From Alicyclobacillus fastidiosus (GTDB lineage Bacteria; Bacillota; Bacilli; Alicyclobacillales; Alicyclobacillaceae), in contig NZ_CP104067.1 of the NCBI RefSeq assembly GCF_026651875.1, forward strand, positions 2,728,001-2,792,000: a stretch of 64,000 bases of DNA. The letters are read 5' to 3'. Position numbers and translations under genes: made by a program. Positions 18,336 to 27,863 of this stretch are shown one piece after another; position 1 is the first letter of the stretch; each line of letters starts with the position of its first letter. The notes beneath the pieces are model-generated. The model saw only the letters and a program-made list of their open reading frames with translations, did no database searches and had not been told where the DNA came from.

Positions 18336-19748
18336 TTGAGCCAGACCACGTCCGTTCGTACGACCCCGCGTCAGAAGGCGATGGGGACGCCGGTTCAGGC
18401 CAAGGGGAGCATGAGCTTACCGGAATTGATCCTAGTCGGTGTCGGTGGAATCATCGGAGCAGGGTTTTTCCTCGGCTGCGGATTGCCGATCTCGACGGCC
18501 GGACCGGGCGTCCTCATCTCCTTCGTCCTTGGCGGCCTGATTACTGCCCAGGTGATTGGATCGTTGAGTTCCGTCGCATTGGACCACCCGGTCGAAGGGG
18601 CGTTCAAAGTCTACGCCGACATGTATCTCGGGAGGTATCTCGGCTACATGCAGGGGTGGACGTACTACTTGACGAGTATTCTCACGATTTCGAGTGAAGC
18701 AGTGGCTTCAGCCATTTTCGTCCGAGTGTGGTTGCCACACGTGCCATTGTGGGTCTTGTCGTCCGGCTTTGCGGCGCTGATTTTGCTGATCAATGCGTTT
18801 GGTGTTGCGAATTTCGGGCGTATTGAGTCCGTGATGAGCGTGATCAAAATCGCAGCCCTGGTCGGCTTTGTGGTCTTTGTGGCCTTGATGCTGTTCGGGG
18901 TGCGGCCCCACACGCTGACGAACCCGATTTCGATGACCGCAGGAACCGGCTTTTTTCCACACGGCGTCACAGGCATCTTTCAATCGATGCTCATCGTCAT
19001 TTTTTCGTTCGCGGGAATCGGCGTGTTTGCGACCGCGGCTGTCGAGTTAAAACATCCAAAACAGCTGGACAAAGGGGCCGTCCTCACGATTGTCACGTTG
19101 ACCGCGTTGTACGTGTTGTCGATTGGGACGCTGCTCATGATTCTGCCGTGGTCGAGGGTGAGCACGAACATCAGTCCCTTCGTTCAGGCGCTGCAGTTCG
19201 TCCACATGCGGGCGCTGGCGGATATCCTGAATGCGGTGATCCTCGTTGCGGCATTCAGCGTGATGGCCGGTGCCGTCTTCTCCGCGAATCAAATTCTCGC
19301 GAGTCTTGGGCACACAGGCGAGGCGCCCAGGTTGTCGATTCGAACGAGTAGGCATCGCCACGTCCAATATGGCGCACTCTTGTTCACGACCATCGGAATT
19401 GCCATCTTTCTCACCCTCTCGTACGTCCTTCCGTCAAATGTGTATAATTTCTTGGTGAGTGCTTCGAGCTTCTTGACCTTCTTTAATTACTTCATGATGT
19501 TGGCCACGTTTCTTTCGTGGCGCCGCAAGAATCGGGCTAAACAGGTTTCAAGGCTCGCGTTTGGCCAGCCTGTGTCGACGTTCCTGACGATGGCCGCGGT
19601 GTTATTTTTGGCCATCTACGCTCTGACGGAGCGCGAGCAGCGCCTCGGCTTCTACGCTTGTGTGGCGATGAGCGCGTTGCTTTCGATTGGGTACTTTTTT
19701 ACTCGGAAATACAAACAGGGTATGAATGACGCCAATTCTTCGGGATGA
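18336..19748 (+). CDS. APC-family amino acid permease
   Basis: This 470-residue protein of about 12 membrane helices starts with the APC motif GVGGIIGAGFFLGCG in helix 1, where the unwound GxG region binds the amino-acid backbone. The family comprises H+- or Na+-coupled amino acid transporters (AAT subgroup likely); the substrate is not readable. TTG 18336, 8 bases after GGGGGG, is the preferred start. The following nudF gene begins 15 bases after its stop. Confidence 0.88.
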   Translation: MSQTTSVRTTPRQKAMGTPVQAKGSMSLPELILVGVGGIIGAGFFLGCGLPISTAGPGVLISFVLGGLITAQVIGSLSSVALDHPVEGAFKVYADMYLGRYLGYMQGWTYYLTSILTISSEAVASAIFVRVWLPHVPLWVLSSGFAALILLINAFGVANFGRIESVMSVIKIAALVGFVVFVALMLFGVRPHTLTNPISMTAGTGFFPHGVTGIFQSMLIVIFSFAGIGVFATAAVELKHPKQLDKGAVLTIVTLTALYVLSIGTLLMILPWSRVSTNISPFVQALQFVHMRALADILNAVILVAAFSVMAGAVFSANQILASLGHTGEAPRLSIRTSRHRHVQYGALLFTTIGIAIFLTLSYVLPSNVYNFLVSASSFLTFFNYFMMLATFLSWRRKNRAKQVSRLAFGQPVSTFLTMAAVLFLAIYALTEREQRLGFYACVAMSALLSIGYFFTRKYKQGMNDANSSG

Positions 19749-19763
19749 TTGGGAGTGAGGTTC

Positions 19764-20297
19764 GTGACGCAAGAGGAACGTACGCTGCACGAGGAAGAAT
19801 TGTACGCTGGACGTATGATTCAATTGAAAAAAGTGACGGTTGAGTTGCCAAATGGGAAACAGAGTACGCGGGAGGTCGTGGTTCATCCGGGGGCGGTCGC
19901 CGTACTCGCCGAACCGCAACCAGGGACTGTGATTCTCGTCAGACAGTATCGAAAAGCGTGTGAAACGTCGCTTTGGGAGATCCCCGCAGGCAAGTTGGAA
20001 CCCGGTGAGGATCCCGACGCAGCCGCCATCCGCGAATTGTCTGAGGAGACCGGGTACAAGGCTTCGCACGTCGAGAAAATCTACCGCTTTTACACGAGTC
20101 CTGGGTTTGCGAACGAAGTGTTGCACGTCTACTATGCAACGGATCTCGTGGCAGGTGACGTGCACCTGGATGAAGACGAGTTTGTGGAGATGGAGCGGTT
20201 CACGAGAGCCGACGTGACGCAAATGATGCAGCGCGGCGAGATAAACGACGCGAAGACGCTCGTGGCGCTTCTCTGGTGGTGTCAAACGGACCGTTGA
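19764..20297 (+). CDS. nudF: ADP-ribose pyrophosphatase (NudF)
   Basis: The 177-residue Nudix hydrolase carries the full Nudix box GKLEPGEDPDAAAIRELSEE (about residues 78-97) preceded by LWEIPA, typical of ADP-ribose pyrophosphatases. It hydrolyses ADP-ribose to AMP and ribose 5-phosphate. GTG 19764 is favoured by GGGAGTGAGG; a longer frame begins at 19749. The Bacillus order nudF - yqxK - spoIIM is kept here. Confidence 0.9.
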   Translation: MTQEERTLHEEELYAGRMIQLKKVTVELPNGKQSTREVVVHPGAVAVLAEPQPGTVILVRQYRKACETSLWEIPAGKLEPGEDPDAAAIRELSEETGYKASHVEKIYRFYTSPGFANEVLHVYYATDLVAGDVHLDEDEFVEMERFTRADVTQMMQRGEINDAKTLVALLWWCQTDR

Positions 20298-21454
20298 ACG
20301 CCTTTGATGCAGATTTTCATATCCATGTCGGCCGCGCCCTCGGCAAGCCAGTGAAGATTGCCGCTGGGGCGAGTTTAACGCTCGACAACCTGCTTCACCA
20401 CGCGGCATATGTCAAGGGGCTCGACGTCGTCACCGTGATCGACGGGGTGTGTGACAACGTGCTTGTGGAAGTGGAGCGGCTCGTGAGCGATGGACTGCTC
20501 ACCCCTGTCGCCGGCGGCGGTCTCTTGTTTGAAGATAGACTTCTCGTTTTGCTCGGGGCAGAGGTGGAGTTATCCGGGCCACTGGGAGGCGCCGCGCACT
20601 TCGGCTGCTGGTTTCCGGATGTCGAGCGGGCAAAGGACTTCAACCAATGGCTGAAAACGGTGCAGAAGAACACACAGTTATCCTCCCAGCGCGCCTATAC
20701 GGACGCCACTGCGCTGGCGGCACAGACGCACGAGCGGGACGGGCTCTTCATCGTTCACCACGCGTTTACACCGTTTAAGGGCATGCTCGGAAACTGTGTC
20801 CGGCGGGTCGGCGACTTTCTCGATATCCACGAGGTCGACGCCCTGGAGTTAGGGCTGTCGTCCGATTCCGCGATGGCGGACAGGTTGAGTGAACTGTCCG
20901 AATTGACGTTCGTGACGAACTCCGACGCGCACGGCGTGAATAATATCGCTCGTGAGTACAATCGCGTCCGGATGCAGGACTTGAACTTCACGGAGGTGGC
21001 AAGTGCACTTCATCGCAAAGCGGGTCGGGGAATCGAGGCGAATTTCGGGTTGCATCCACAGCAGGGAAAGTACTATCGGACGCGCTGTCGCGTCTGTGAC
21101 GAACTCGTGGCAGAGAACGAGGCCTGTCGTTGTGCGACGGACAAGCATCACGTCTACGGGGTGAAGGATAGACTCGACGACATTTCCGATCTCGTCGAAC
21201 CCTCCCACCCTTCCCATCGCCCTCCGTACATTCATCACGTCCCCTTACGCGACATTCCGGGCGTCGGTCCCAGTGCGTATCGAAAGCTTCTCGAGGCGTA
21301 CGGTACGGAACTGGCCATTGCGCGCACGGCGGACGAATCTACTTTGGTGGACGTGGTTGGCGATCGCGTCGGGTGCGTGATCGCGCGGGCGCTGCGCGGC
21401 GAATTCACGTGGGAGGCTGGCGGCGCGGGGACGTACGGAAAGATCATTTTCTAG
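20276..21454 (+). CDS. PHP-domain endonuclease Q-like protein (YqxK/TIGR00375 family)
   Basis: The 392-residue protein has an N-terminal PHP metal-hydrolase domain (FDADFHIHVG, HHAF, TNSDAHG), a Cys-rich zinc-binding segment near residue 280 (CRVCDELVAENEACRC), and a helix-hairpin-helix at DIPGVGPSAYRKLLEAYG. This is the architecture of archaeal/Bacillus endonuclease Q, which nicks DNA at deaminated bases such as uracil and hypoxanthine. The GTG at 20276 overlaps nudF by 22 bases; TTG 20294, giving MNAFDADFHIH, is an equally possible start. The function is inferred from the family. Confidence 0.82.
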   Translation: MVSNGPLNAFDADFHIHVGRALGKPVKIAAGASLTLDNLLHHAAYVKGLDVVTVIDGVCDNVLVEVERLVSDGLLTPVAGGGLLFEDRLLVLLGAEVELSGPLGGAAHFGCWFPDVERAKDFNQWLKTVQKNTQLSSQRAYTDATALAAQTHERDGLFIVHHAFTPFKGMLGNCVRRVGDFLDIHEVDALELGLSSDSAMADRLSELSELTFVTNSDAHGVNNIAREYNRVRMQDLNFTEVASALHRKAGRGIEANFGLHPQQGKYYRTRCRVCDELVAENEACRCATDKHHVYGVKDRLDDISDLVEPSHPSHRPPYIHHVPLRDIPGVGPSAYRKLLEAYGTELAIARTADESTLVDVVGDRVGCVIARALRGEFTWEAGGAGTYGKIIF

Positions 21455-21516
21455 TCTATCTGCACGAAGTCGCTCATAGATTGAGATTGAGAGACTTCGT
21501 TCAGGAGGGACATCCA

Positions 21517-22188
21517 TTGAAGCCACGCATCGCAGCCGTTATCACGCCACAGACCTTTCCGTCCGTCCGCCTGTACCCGTTGACCCAGTTCGTCCGCCGC
21601 AAAGCCTTGAAGCACTTGCACCTGTGGACCTTTCTTTCGGGGGTGACCTTGTGTGGATTGGTGTTCGGCGCAATTGTGGCCGGACAGTTGGGCCAGACGG
21701 ATCGCCTTGTGCTCGGCGATGCCGTCCAACACCTGTTTATCGCCATCAAGCAGGACCAATTGGCCTCTGGCAGCCAGCTGTTCTCGCAGCGGTTGATCGC
21801 CGACGTCCAGTTGCTGGCGCTCATTTGGTTGTTTGGGGTCTCGGTCATCGGCATCCCGTTTGTCATTGCGACGATTTTTCTTCGTGCCTTCACGGTAGGG
21901 TTTGCCGTCGGTTATACGACGTTGCAATTCGGATGGAAGGGATTCTTGTTATCCGGTACCGGAATTTTTTTGCATCAGCTAGTGACCTTTTTGACGTTGT
22001 TTGTCGCGGCCGTGACGGCTATTCGGTTCTCGCAGCAGGTTCTACTGCACTCTCTGCCAGTACCCAAACTCACCTTGCGGCTTACGCAATATACCGGAAC
22101 GTTCGTCCTGTGTGGCGGCGGACTGATGCTGGGGTCGGTGATTCAAGCATTCGTGGTGCCGCACTTGTTGACGAGTGTGATCTTCTAA
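21517..22188 (+). CDS. spoIIM: Stage II sporulation protein M
   Basis: The 223-residue integral membrane protein has about five hydrophobic helices. It matches SpoIIM in length and in gene position between yqxK and xerD. SpoIIM forms the DMP complex with SpoIID and SpoIIP, which remodels septal peptidoglycan to drive engulfment. TTG 21517 is chosen because AGGAGGGAC is 6 bases upstream; the open frame extends further left without a ribosome site. Confidence 0.88.
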   Translation: MKPRIAAVITPQTFPSVRLYPLTQFVRRKALKHLHLWTFLSGVTLCGLVFGAIVAGQLGQTDRLVLGDAVQHLFIAIKQDQLASGSQLFSQRLIADVQLLALIWLFGVSVIGIPFVIATIFLRAFTVGFAVGYTTLQFGWKGFLLSGTGIFLHQLVTFLTLFVAAVTAIRFSQQVLLHSLPVPKLTLRLTQYTGTFVLCGGGLMLGSVIQAFVVPHLLTSVIF

Positions 22189-22201
22189 GGAGCGTTGTGG
22201 A

Positions 22202-22528
22202 TTGAGACAATTTACACATCGAAACGAAGCTTTTATTTGTGCGAATTGCGGATTCGCGGTCGAGCCGAGTGAGCGCAGCTGTCGCAACCACTGCCCGAGC
22301 TGTCTCTACTCTGTGCATCTCGACATTCACCCGGGTGACCGCGCGGCGGATTGTGGAGGGTTGATGAAACCGATTCGCATTGAATATCACAGCAAGAAAG
22401 GTTATCAGATCGTTCACCGTTGTCAGACGTGTGCATACGTCTCGAGAAACATCGTCCAACAAGACGTGCTCGTCCAACCTGATGACCAAGAGGCGGTGTT
22501 GCGCCTCATGACGCACCCGGAGGAATAA
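22202..22528 (+). CDS. RNHCP-domain zinc-binding protein
   Basis: The 108-residue protein has CANCG near the start, then the diagnostic RNHCPSC block and a later CQTC, giving a Cys4-plus zinc site. The RNHCP family is small and uncharacterised, and is found in Gram-positive bacteria. TTG 22202 follows AAGGAG by 7 bases, 13 bases after spoIIM. The C-terminus ends in an acidic tail. Confidence 0.75.
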   Translation: MRQFTHRNEAFICANCGFAVEPSERSCRNHCPSCLYSVHLDIHPGDRAADCGGLMKPIRIEYHSKKGYQIVHRCQTCAYVSRNIVQQDVLVQPDDQEAVLRLMTHPEE

Positions 22529-22549
22529 GTTTATGATGAGGTGATTCGC

Positions 22550-22774
22550 GTGGCGCAATTGTTATCGTTTCTCCGGACTTTGTGTATCACCGTGTCCATC
22601 GCCTTAATCGTCTTTTTCCTGCTTCAGGCTGAGAACTTTTTCCGATCCCGCCCCCTCGACCACACGCCCTCCCCGCCATACGTATCCGTCCTGACGCAAG
22701 GACAAGCGCCTGGCGAACATCCTTTCCAGACGTGGCTGTTCGGCCTCTTTTCCGATATCCGGTACGGTGACTGA
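22550..22774 (+). CDS. YqzK-like small membrane protein (DUF4227)
   Basis: The 74-residue protein has one N-terminal transmembrane helix (about residues 10-25) and a proline-rich outer part ending SDIRYGD. The size, single helix and place just before xerD match YqzK (DUF4227) of Bacillus. The Bacillus fur gene that lies close to it is missing here. GTG 22550 follows GAGGTG by 6 bases. The function is unknown. Confidence 0.6.
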   Translation: MAQLLSFLRTLCITVSIALIVFFLLQAENFFRSRPLDHTPSPPYVSVLTQGQAPGEHPFQTWLFGLFSDIRYGD

Positions 22775-22911
22775 TAGAGGGCATGGTTTGGAGCGGTACA
22801 GCAATTTCGCGAAGTGTCACTTCCTGTCGAAACAGGGCAGGACTTTAGGTATCCTACGTGGAATACACGTACATGACATTTGGTAGTCGGATACGTTAAA
22901 GGAGTTTCGCA

Positions 22912-23799
22912 ATGGACGAGTGGATTCAACGCTTTGTAGAGTACTTGACGGTGGAGAGAGGATTATCCACCAATACCCTCGAGTCGTACGAACGAGATTT
23001 ACATACATTTGAGTCGTACTTGGTCAAGCGTGGGTCGTGCGTCGTTCAGGATGTACAGCAACACCATATCATCGCTTTTCTCGGCTATCTACATGAGGCA
23101 GGGCGGGCCAATTCCACTATCTCGCGGAACCTGGCGAGCATTCGCTCGTTTTTTCATTTTTTGATTCGTGAGGATTTCATCTTGCAGGATCCGACCGTCC
23201 ACGTGGATACGCCAAAGATAGAGAAGCGCCTTCCACGCGTTTTAACGCCGGAGGAAGTGGAGTCGTTGTTGCGCGCGCCGGATCAAAAATCCCCATCGGG
23301 CTTGCGAGATTATGCGATGCTAGAATTGTTGTACGCGACGGGCATCCGGGTCAGTGAACTCGTGTCGCTTCAGGCTACGGATGTGCACTTGAGCAGTGGC
23401 TTTTTGAGATGTATGGGCAAGGGCGGCAAGGAGAGAATTATTCCTATCGGAGAATACGCGGTTCATGCGCTCTCCAGTTATCTCGAGCGCGCTCGACCGC
23501 ACTTCGTTCGCAAGACGAAGCATGAGGCCCTTTTCTTGAATCACCACGGGATGCAGATGTCCCGCCAGGGGTTTTGGAAAATCCTTAAAAAGTACGCCCA
23601 AGAGGCCGGGATTTTAAAGGATATTACACCACACACGCTGCGCCATTCTTTTGCGACCCATTTATTGGAACGAGGTGCAGATTTGCGCGCTGTGCAGGAA
23701 ATGTTAGGGCATGCTGACATTTCCACTACACAAATTTATACTCACGTGACCAAAGGCCGTCTGAAGGAAATCTATGCGGCGGCACACCCTAGGTCGTAA
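22912..23799 (+). CDS. xerD: Tyrosine recombinase XerD
   Basis: The 295-residue recombinase has all catalytic residues: Arg146 (GIRVSEL), Lys173 (KGGKERIIP), His241 and Arg244 (HTLRHSF), His267 (LGHADIST) and Tyr276 (TQIYTH). The N-terminal SAM-like DNA-binding domain is complete. XerC/XerD resolve chromosome dimers at dif. AAAGGAG stands before the ATG. It is followed by drm, as in Bacillus. Confidence 0.95.
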   Translation: MDEWIQRFVEYLTVERGLSTNTLESYERDLHTFESYLVKRGSCVVQDVQQHHIIAFLGYLHEAGRANSTISRNLASIRSFFHFLIREDFILQDPTVHVDTPKIEKRLPRVLTPEEVESLLRAPDQKSPSGLRDYAMLELLYATGIRVSELVSLQATDVHLSSGFLRCMGKGGKERIIPIGEYAVHALSSYLERARPHFVRKTKHEALFLNHHGMQMSRQGFWKILKKYAQEAGILKDITPHTLRHSFATHLLERGADLRAVQEMLGHADISTTQIYTHVTKGRLKEIYAAAHPRS

Positions 23800-23824
23800 T
23801 GTGAATCGTTCGGAGTGAATGAAG

Positions 23825-25006
23825 ATGAGGGATACACGGCGTTTGATTTGGATTGTCCTCGATAGTTGCGGTATTGGCGCCGCCGAAGATGCAGCGTCGT
23901 ACGGCGAGTCGGATGCGCAGAGCAACACATTTCTGCACGTCGCACAGGCGGTAGGTGGCCTCTGCGCTCCGAACTTAGGCAAGCTCGGGTTGTCGCGCAT
24001 TGTTAAAATCCCCGGTGTCGACTCCAGTCAGTCACACGGCGCATATGGCAAGATGCAGGAGCAGTCCCATGGTAAAGATACGACGAATGGCCACTGGGAG
24101 TTCGTGGGAGTTGTATTGGACAAGCCGATGCCCACCTATCCGCACGGTTTTCCGAAAGAAATCATCGAGCCGTTTGAGCGTTACGTAGGTAAAGAGGTGC
24201 TTGCGAACAAGCCAGCCTCCGGAACGGTGATCATCGAAGAGTTCGGCAAGCAACATATCGAGACGGGCAGGCCCATCGTGTACACGTCGGCGGACAGCGT
24301 GTTTCAAATCGCTGCGCACGAAGACGTGGTGCCTGTAGATACCCTCTACGATTGGTGTACATACGCACGTTCGATTTTAACGGGTGATCACGCGGTAGGC
24401 CGCGTCATCGCACGCCCATTTCGGGGGACACCTGGAAATTTTGAACGCACGGACAGGCGTCGGGACTACTCGCTGACATTTGGCAACACGGTGTTGAATT
24501 CCTTACAAGACGCTGGAATTCCCGTTGTGGGAATTGGTAAAATCGGAGACATTTACGGCGGGTCAGGCATCAGCGAGGCCATTCACACGCACGACAACGC
24601 GGACGGGATGAAGGTCTTGATGGAATACATGGACAAGCAACCAGAGGGGGTACTCTACGCCAATCTGGTCGACTTTGATTCCAAATATGGCCATCGCAAC
24701 GACCCGGTAGGATTCGCCAGGGCCATTGAAACGTTCGATGTTCAGCTCGGTGAATTGCTTCCTAAATTGAAGGACACTGACGTGTTGTGTATTACCGCAG
24801 ATCACGGATGTGACCCGACCGTGCCAGGTACTGATCACACACGTGAATACGTTCCAGTACTAATGTATAAGCCTGGCATGACAAAGGCCCTCGATTTAGG
24901 CATCCGGCCGACGTTCGCAGATCTAGGAGCCACTGTCGCCGATTGTTTTGGTATCAAAAATCCACGGGCAGGCACGAGTTTCTGGCCACAAGTGATGGCG
25001 GATTGA
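23825..25006 (+). CDS. drm: Phosphopentomutase
   Basis: The 393-residue alkaline-phosphatase-superfamily enzyme shows VLDSCGIGAAEDA with the first metal Asp, HGKDTTNGHWEF with the phosphorylated Thr, and ITADHGCDPT and DHTREYVP with the C-terminal metal ligands. It interconverts (deoxy)ribose 1- and 5-phosphates for nucleoside salvage. ATG 23825 is preferred to 23819 because GGAGTG leaves 7 bases of spacing. The pnp gene that follows in Bacillus is absent. Confidence 0.95.
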   Translation: MRDTRRLIWIVLDSCGIGAAEDAASYGESDAQSNTFLHVAQAVGGLCAPNLGKLGLSRIVKIPGVDSSQSHGAYGKMQEQSHGKDTTNGHWEFVGVVLDKPMPTYPHGFPKEIIEPFERYVGKEVLANKPASGTVIIEEFGKQHIETGRPIVYTSADSVFQIAAHEDVVPVDTLYDWCTYARSILTGDHAVGRVIARPFRGTPGNFERTDRRRDYSLTFGNTVLNSLQDAGIPVVGIGKIGDIYGGSGISEAIHTHDNADGMKVLMEYMDKQPEGVLYANLVDFDSKYGHRNDPVGFARAIETFDVQLGELLPKLKDTDVLCITADHGCDPTVPGTDHTREYVPVLMYKPGMTKALDLGIRPTFADLGATVADCFGIKNPRAGTSFWPQVMAD

Positions 25007-25038
25007 CCTAAGGCACCCCATACATCATCGCAGATGCG

Positions 25039-25078
25039 GCGGACCGTACACCCTGGTTGGGGACGGTCCGCTTCTTTA
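25039..25078 (+). terminator. Terminator after drm
   Basis: GCGGACCGT (25039-25047) pairs with ACGGTCCGC (25063-25071), followed by TTCTTT. It separates drm from dacF. Confidence 0.8.
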
Positions 25079-25149
25079 TATTTTAGAACCGTAGAGCGCA
25101 CAATAACCTCGGATTGTATATCAGGAGATTCAACCGAGGAGGGTCAGCC

Positions 25150-26412
25150 ATGCATCAGTGGAAACGAACCGTGTCGGCTACAGCCATCAGCGCCATTGTG
25201 CTCGGGGCAGGCATGCTTACAGGACCATCTACATCCGCGTCGGTCAGAGCCGCATCCGCTGCTACCAGCGACACGAGACTGGTGCCCGCGAACAGCACAG
25301 CGAAGCCCGCACCAGCGCCTGCTTCCGTCCCTGATATCGCGAAAGAGGCGCGTTCGGCCGTCGTGATGGACGCGGCGACGGGAAAGGTCCTATACGAGAA
25401 AGATGCGCACAAGGAGCTCCCGATGGCCAGCATCACGAAAATCATGACGATGCTCCTGACGGTGGAGGCGATTGACTCAGGTCGTCTCAAGTGGACCGAT
25501 CAAGTCAAGACGAGCGAATACGCGGCGAGCATGGGTGGATCGCAAATTTTTCTGGAACCTGGAGAGTCGATGACCGTACACGACATGGTCAAGGGCATCG
25601 CGGTTGCCTCTGCGAACGACGCCTGTGTCGCGATAGCTGAGCACTTAGATGGAAGTGAAGAAGCATTCGTGGCGCGGATGAATCAGCGGGCCAAGCAACT
25701 TGGGATGGATGACACGCACTTTTCGAACAGCAACGGGTTGCCGGCACCGAATCATTATTCAAGCGCACACGATATCGCGACGATGTCGCAAGCCCTCTTG
25801 CAACATCCCGAAATTACGAAGTTCACGTCGATTTACAGCGACTATTTGCGCAAGGGTTCCGCGCGCCCTCTGTGGCTTGTGAACACAAATAAATTGGTTC
25901 GGTTCTACGATGGTGTCGACGGGTTGAAAACCGGCTTTACTCAAGAGGCCAAGTATTGTCTTTCCGCTACGGCGCAGAAGAGCGGATTTCGCGTGATTGC
26001 CGTCGTCATGGGCGAACCGAAACCAAAAGTGCGCAACGCGGAAGTCACAGGGATGTTAAATTGGGCGTTTGCGAACTACACTTCGAAAGTGCTGTACCCA
26101 GCTGGGCAGGTAATGGGCCAGGCGAAGGTGGTCAAAGGTGTCAAGGATAAAGTCGACGTGGTCACTGCGACTTCAGTCGGCCTGCTGACGAAGCGCGGCG
26201 AAGATGGGGCGTATCGGTCGGAGGTCGTCATCGACAAGGTAAAGGCGCCGATTGTAAAGGGTCAAAAAGTGGGTGAGCTGAGAGTAGTCCGTCAGGGCCG
26301 CGTCGTTTCGATGGTTCCGCTCGTGGCCAAGGCCGGCGTCAAGCGAGCCAACTTTATGCAGGGGCTTGGAAAGACGATGAAAAAAGTCATCACGTTTGGG
26401 GCTGCCGATTAA
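25150..26412 (+). CDS. dacF: D-alanyl-D-alanine carboxypeptidase DacF
   Basis: This 420-residue S11 serine peptidase has a signal peptide (residues 1 to about 34) and the penicillin-binding motifs SITK with Ser94 and Lys97, SAND and KTG (GLKTGFT). The C-terminal domain ends in a likely amphipathic anchor (GLGKTMKKVI). It trims pentapeptides and is made in the forespore in Bacillus. ATG 25150 follows GAGGAGGGTCAG. In Bacillus dacF leads directly into spoIIA, but here a hairpin and a reverse-strand regulator intervene. Confidence 0.9.
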   Translation: MHQWKRTVSATAISAIVLGAGMLTGPSTSASVRAASAATSDTRLVPANSTAKPAPAPASVPDIAKEARSAVVMDAATGKVLYEKDAHKELPMASITKIMTMLLTVEAIDSGRLKWTDQVKTSEYAASMGGSQIFLEPGESMTVHDMVKGIAVASANDACVAIAEHLDGSEEAFVARMNQRAKQLGMDDTHFSNSNGLPAPNHYSSAHDIATMSQALLQHPEITKFTSIYSDYLRKGSARPLWLVNTNKLVRFYDGVDGLKTGFTQEAKYCLSATAQKSGFRVIAVVMGEPKPKVRNAEVTGMLNWAFANYTSKVLYPAGQVMGQAKVVKGVKDKVDVVTATSVGLLTKRGEDGAYRSEVVIDKVKAPIVKGQKVGELRVVRQGRVVSMVPLVAKAGVKRANFMQGLGKTMKKVITFGAAD

Positions 26413-26431
26413 ATGCATCAGGGTGGAACAC

Positions 26432-26472
26432 TGCGTCGCTCGACCATTATCGACAACGTGTCGAGCGACGCA
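26432..26472. terminator. Bidirectional terminator between dacF and the regulator
   Basis: TGCGTCGCTCGAC (26432-26444) pairs perfectly over 13 bases with GTCGAGCGACGCA (26460-26472). It lies between convergent genes. No long T-run follows. Confidence 0.75.
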
Positions 26473-26494
26473 GGATTGAGGCGGAAATTCTCAT

Positions 26495-27790
26495 TTACGC
26501 GGAAATATTTTGATTTGTCGGTTTGTGGTCATTGCTGACCAGTTGTTCGGCCTGTGCCATACACTCCGCGATGGCGTCGCGTTCACGTCCGGATTTGAGC
26601 CAACACTGCCTGCGCACGTCCTGAAACGCGAGCCACAGAGACGTCGGCTGTTCTGCCGAGAGGAGCCGGCGACCTCGTTCAATCTCCCGCAGTGCAAACT
26701 CCACGGATCCGTTCATCACATGAATCCTCGCCCGCAATAGACGAAGTTCTGCCTCTATTTCTGGAGCGATATTGGAGCGGTGCAAGGCCGTATCCGACTC
26801 GGCCAACACGCCCTCGAAATCGTCCAAATGCCAATAAATCAACGCCAATTCGTGGTGGATAGCCAACATCAGCAAGTCGTCCTTGTCGGATATGGATGAC
26901 CGCAGCGACTGAATGTACTCGAGCGCTTCCTTGTGGCGCTCTGCTGCTCTGAGAATCACACTTCGGTTGATCCGGCACTTGGCCGCTCCCTTGACATTTT
27001 GAGCAGTCACGTTGATGGCAATCGCCGTGTCGATATAGGCGAGTGCCAAGTCAAACTCCCGCAACTGCATCAAAGCACACGAAAGACCTTGATAGACTTT
27101 TGCCGTATCAAAATTTCCGCCGAATCGATTCATGAGGGAAAGCGTCTCTTCATACGTTTGACGAGCGCGCTGCCAGTTGCGCTCGTCCAGGTAGATGCGC
27201 CCTAAATTCGAGTAGATGCGCACGGCGACGGGCATTTGAATGTCCGGGTTCTGCTGGAGCAACTCCGCAGCGCGTTGCCAATACATCCTCGCCACGCGGT
27301 CCCGCTTCAATCGACGCAGCACGATGCCGACGTTATAGTAGCCGTGAATGGCCGTTGCGACGTCGTTCTTCTCGTAACCAGCTTGGATGACACATTCGTA
27401 CATCCTACAGGCTTCGTCAAGTTTCCCCAGCTTGAGGTAGCAGTTCGCCATCTCATTGTAGACGACCTCTGCTTTGAACTGCGGGGATAACGGCCAAGAT
27501 AAGGTCTGCAGGAGAGAGAGGGCCTCTTCGTACAGCTCTCGGTCTATGAGGTTGCGGGCGGTTCGATAGTTCTGCAACTCATCCGATTTATCCAATAAAT
27601 CAGACTCGAAATAAGACGAGTCAACCTGCAGCCGACGCGCGATGTGTTGCAGTAACGCTGCAGAAGGTGTTGCTCGATCAGATTCGATCTGACTGATCAT
27701 GCTAGCCGTGACAATTCCATCCGCGAGGGCTTGCTGCGTTAATTTTTGCTTTCTGCGAAGAGTCCGAATTTTTTTGCCGAGCGTGTCCAT
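26495..27790 (-). CDS. XRE-type regulator with TPR repeats
   Basis: The 431-residue protein has an N-terminal helix-turn-helix (residues about 6-62: LTQQALADGIVTASMISQIE) and then a run of TPR-like helical repeats to the end (such as NEMANCYLKLGKLDEACRMYE and YSNLGRIYLDERNWQRARQTYE). This is the PlcR/Rgg-like layout, in which the TPR domain often binds a signalling peptide. ATG 27790 follows AGGAGG. It is convergent with dacF and divergent from spoIIAA, so it shares the spoIIA control region and could influence sporulation; no target is proven. Confidence 0.85.
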   Translation of the reverse strand: MDTLGKKIRTLRRKQKLTQQALADGIVTASMISQIESDRATPSAALLQHIARRLQVDSSYFESDLLDKSDELQNYRTARNLIDRELYEEALSLLQTLSWPLSPQFKAEVVYNEMANCYLKLGKLDEACRMYECVIQAGYEKNDVATAIHGYYNVGIVLRRLKRDRVARMYWQRAAELLQQNPDIQMPVAVRIYSNLGRIYLDERNWQRARQTYEETLSLMNRFGGNFDTAKVYQGLSCALMQLREFDLALAYIDTAIAINVTAQNVKGAAKCRINRSVILRAAERHKEALEYIQSLRSSISDKDDLLMLAIHHELALIYWHLDDFEGVLAESDTALHRSNIAPEIEAELRLLRARIHVMNGSVEFALREIERGRRLLSAEQPTSLWLAFQDVRRQCWLKSGRERDAIAECMAQAEQLVSNDHKPTNQNISA

Positions 27791-27863
27791 AAATGCCCTC
27801 CTAGCCCTCTATCAGATTTTTAGTCCATTGTACTATGTTCGGCGAACAGATTGAAACGGGTGA

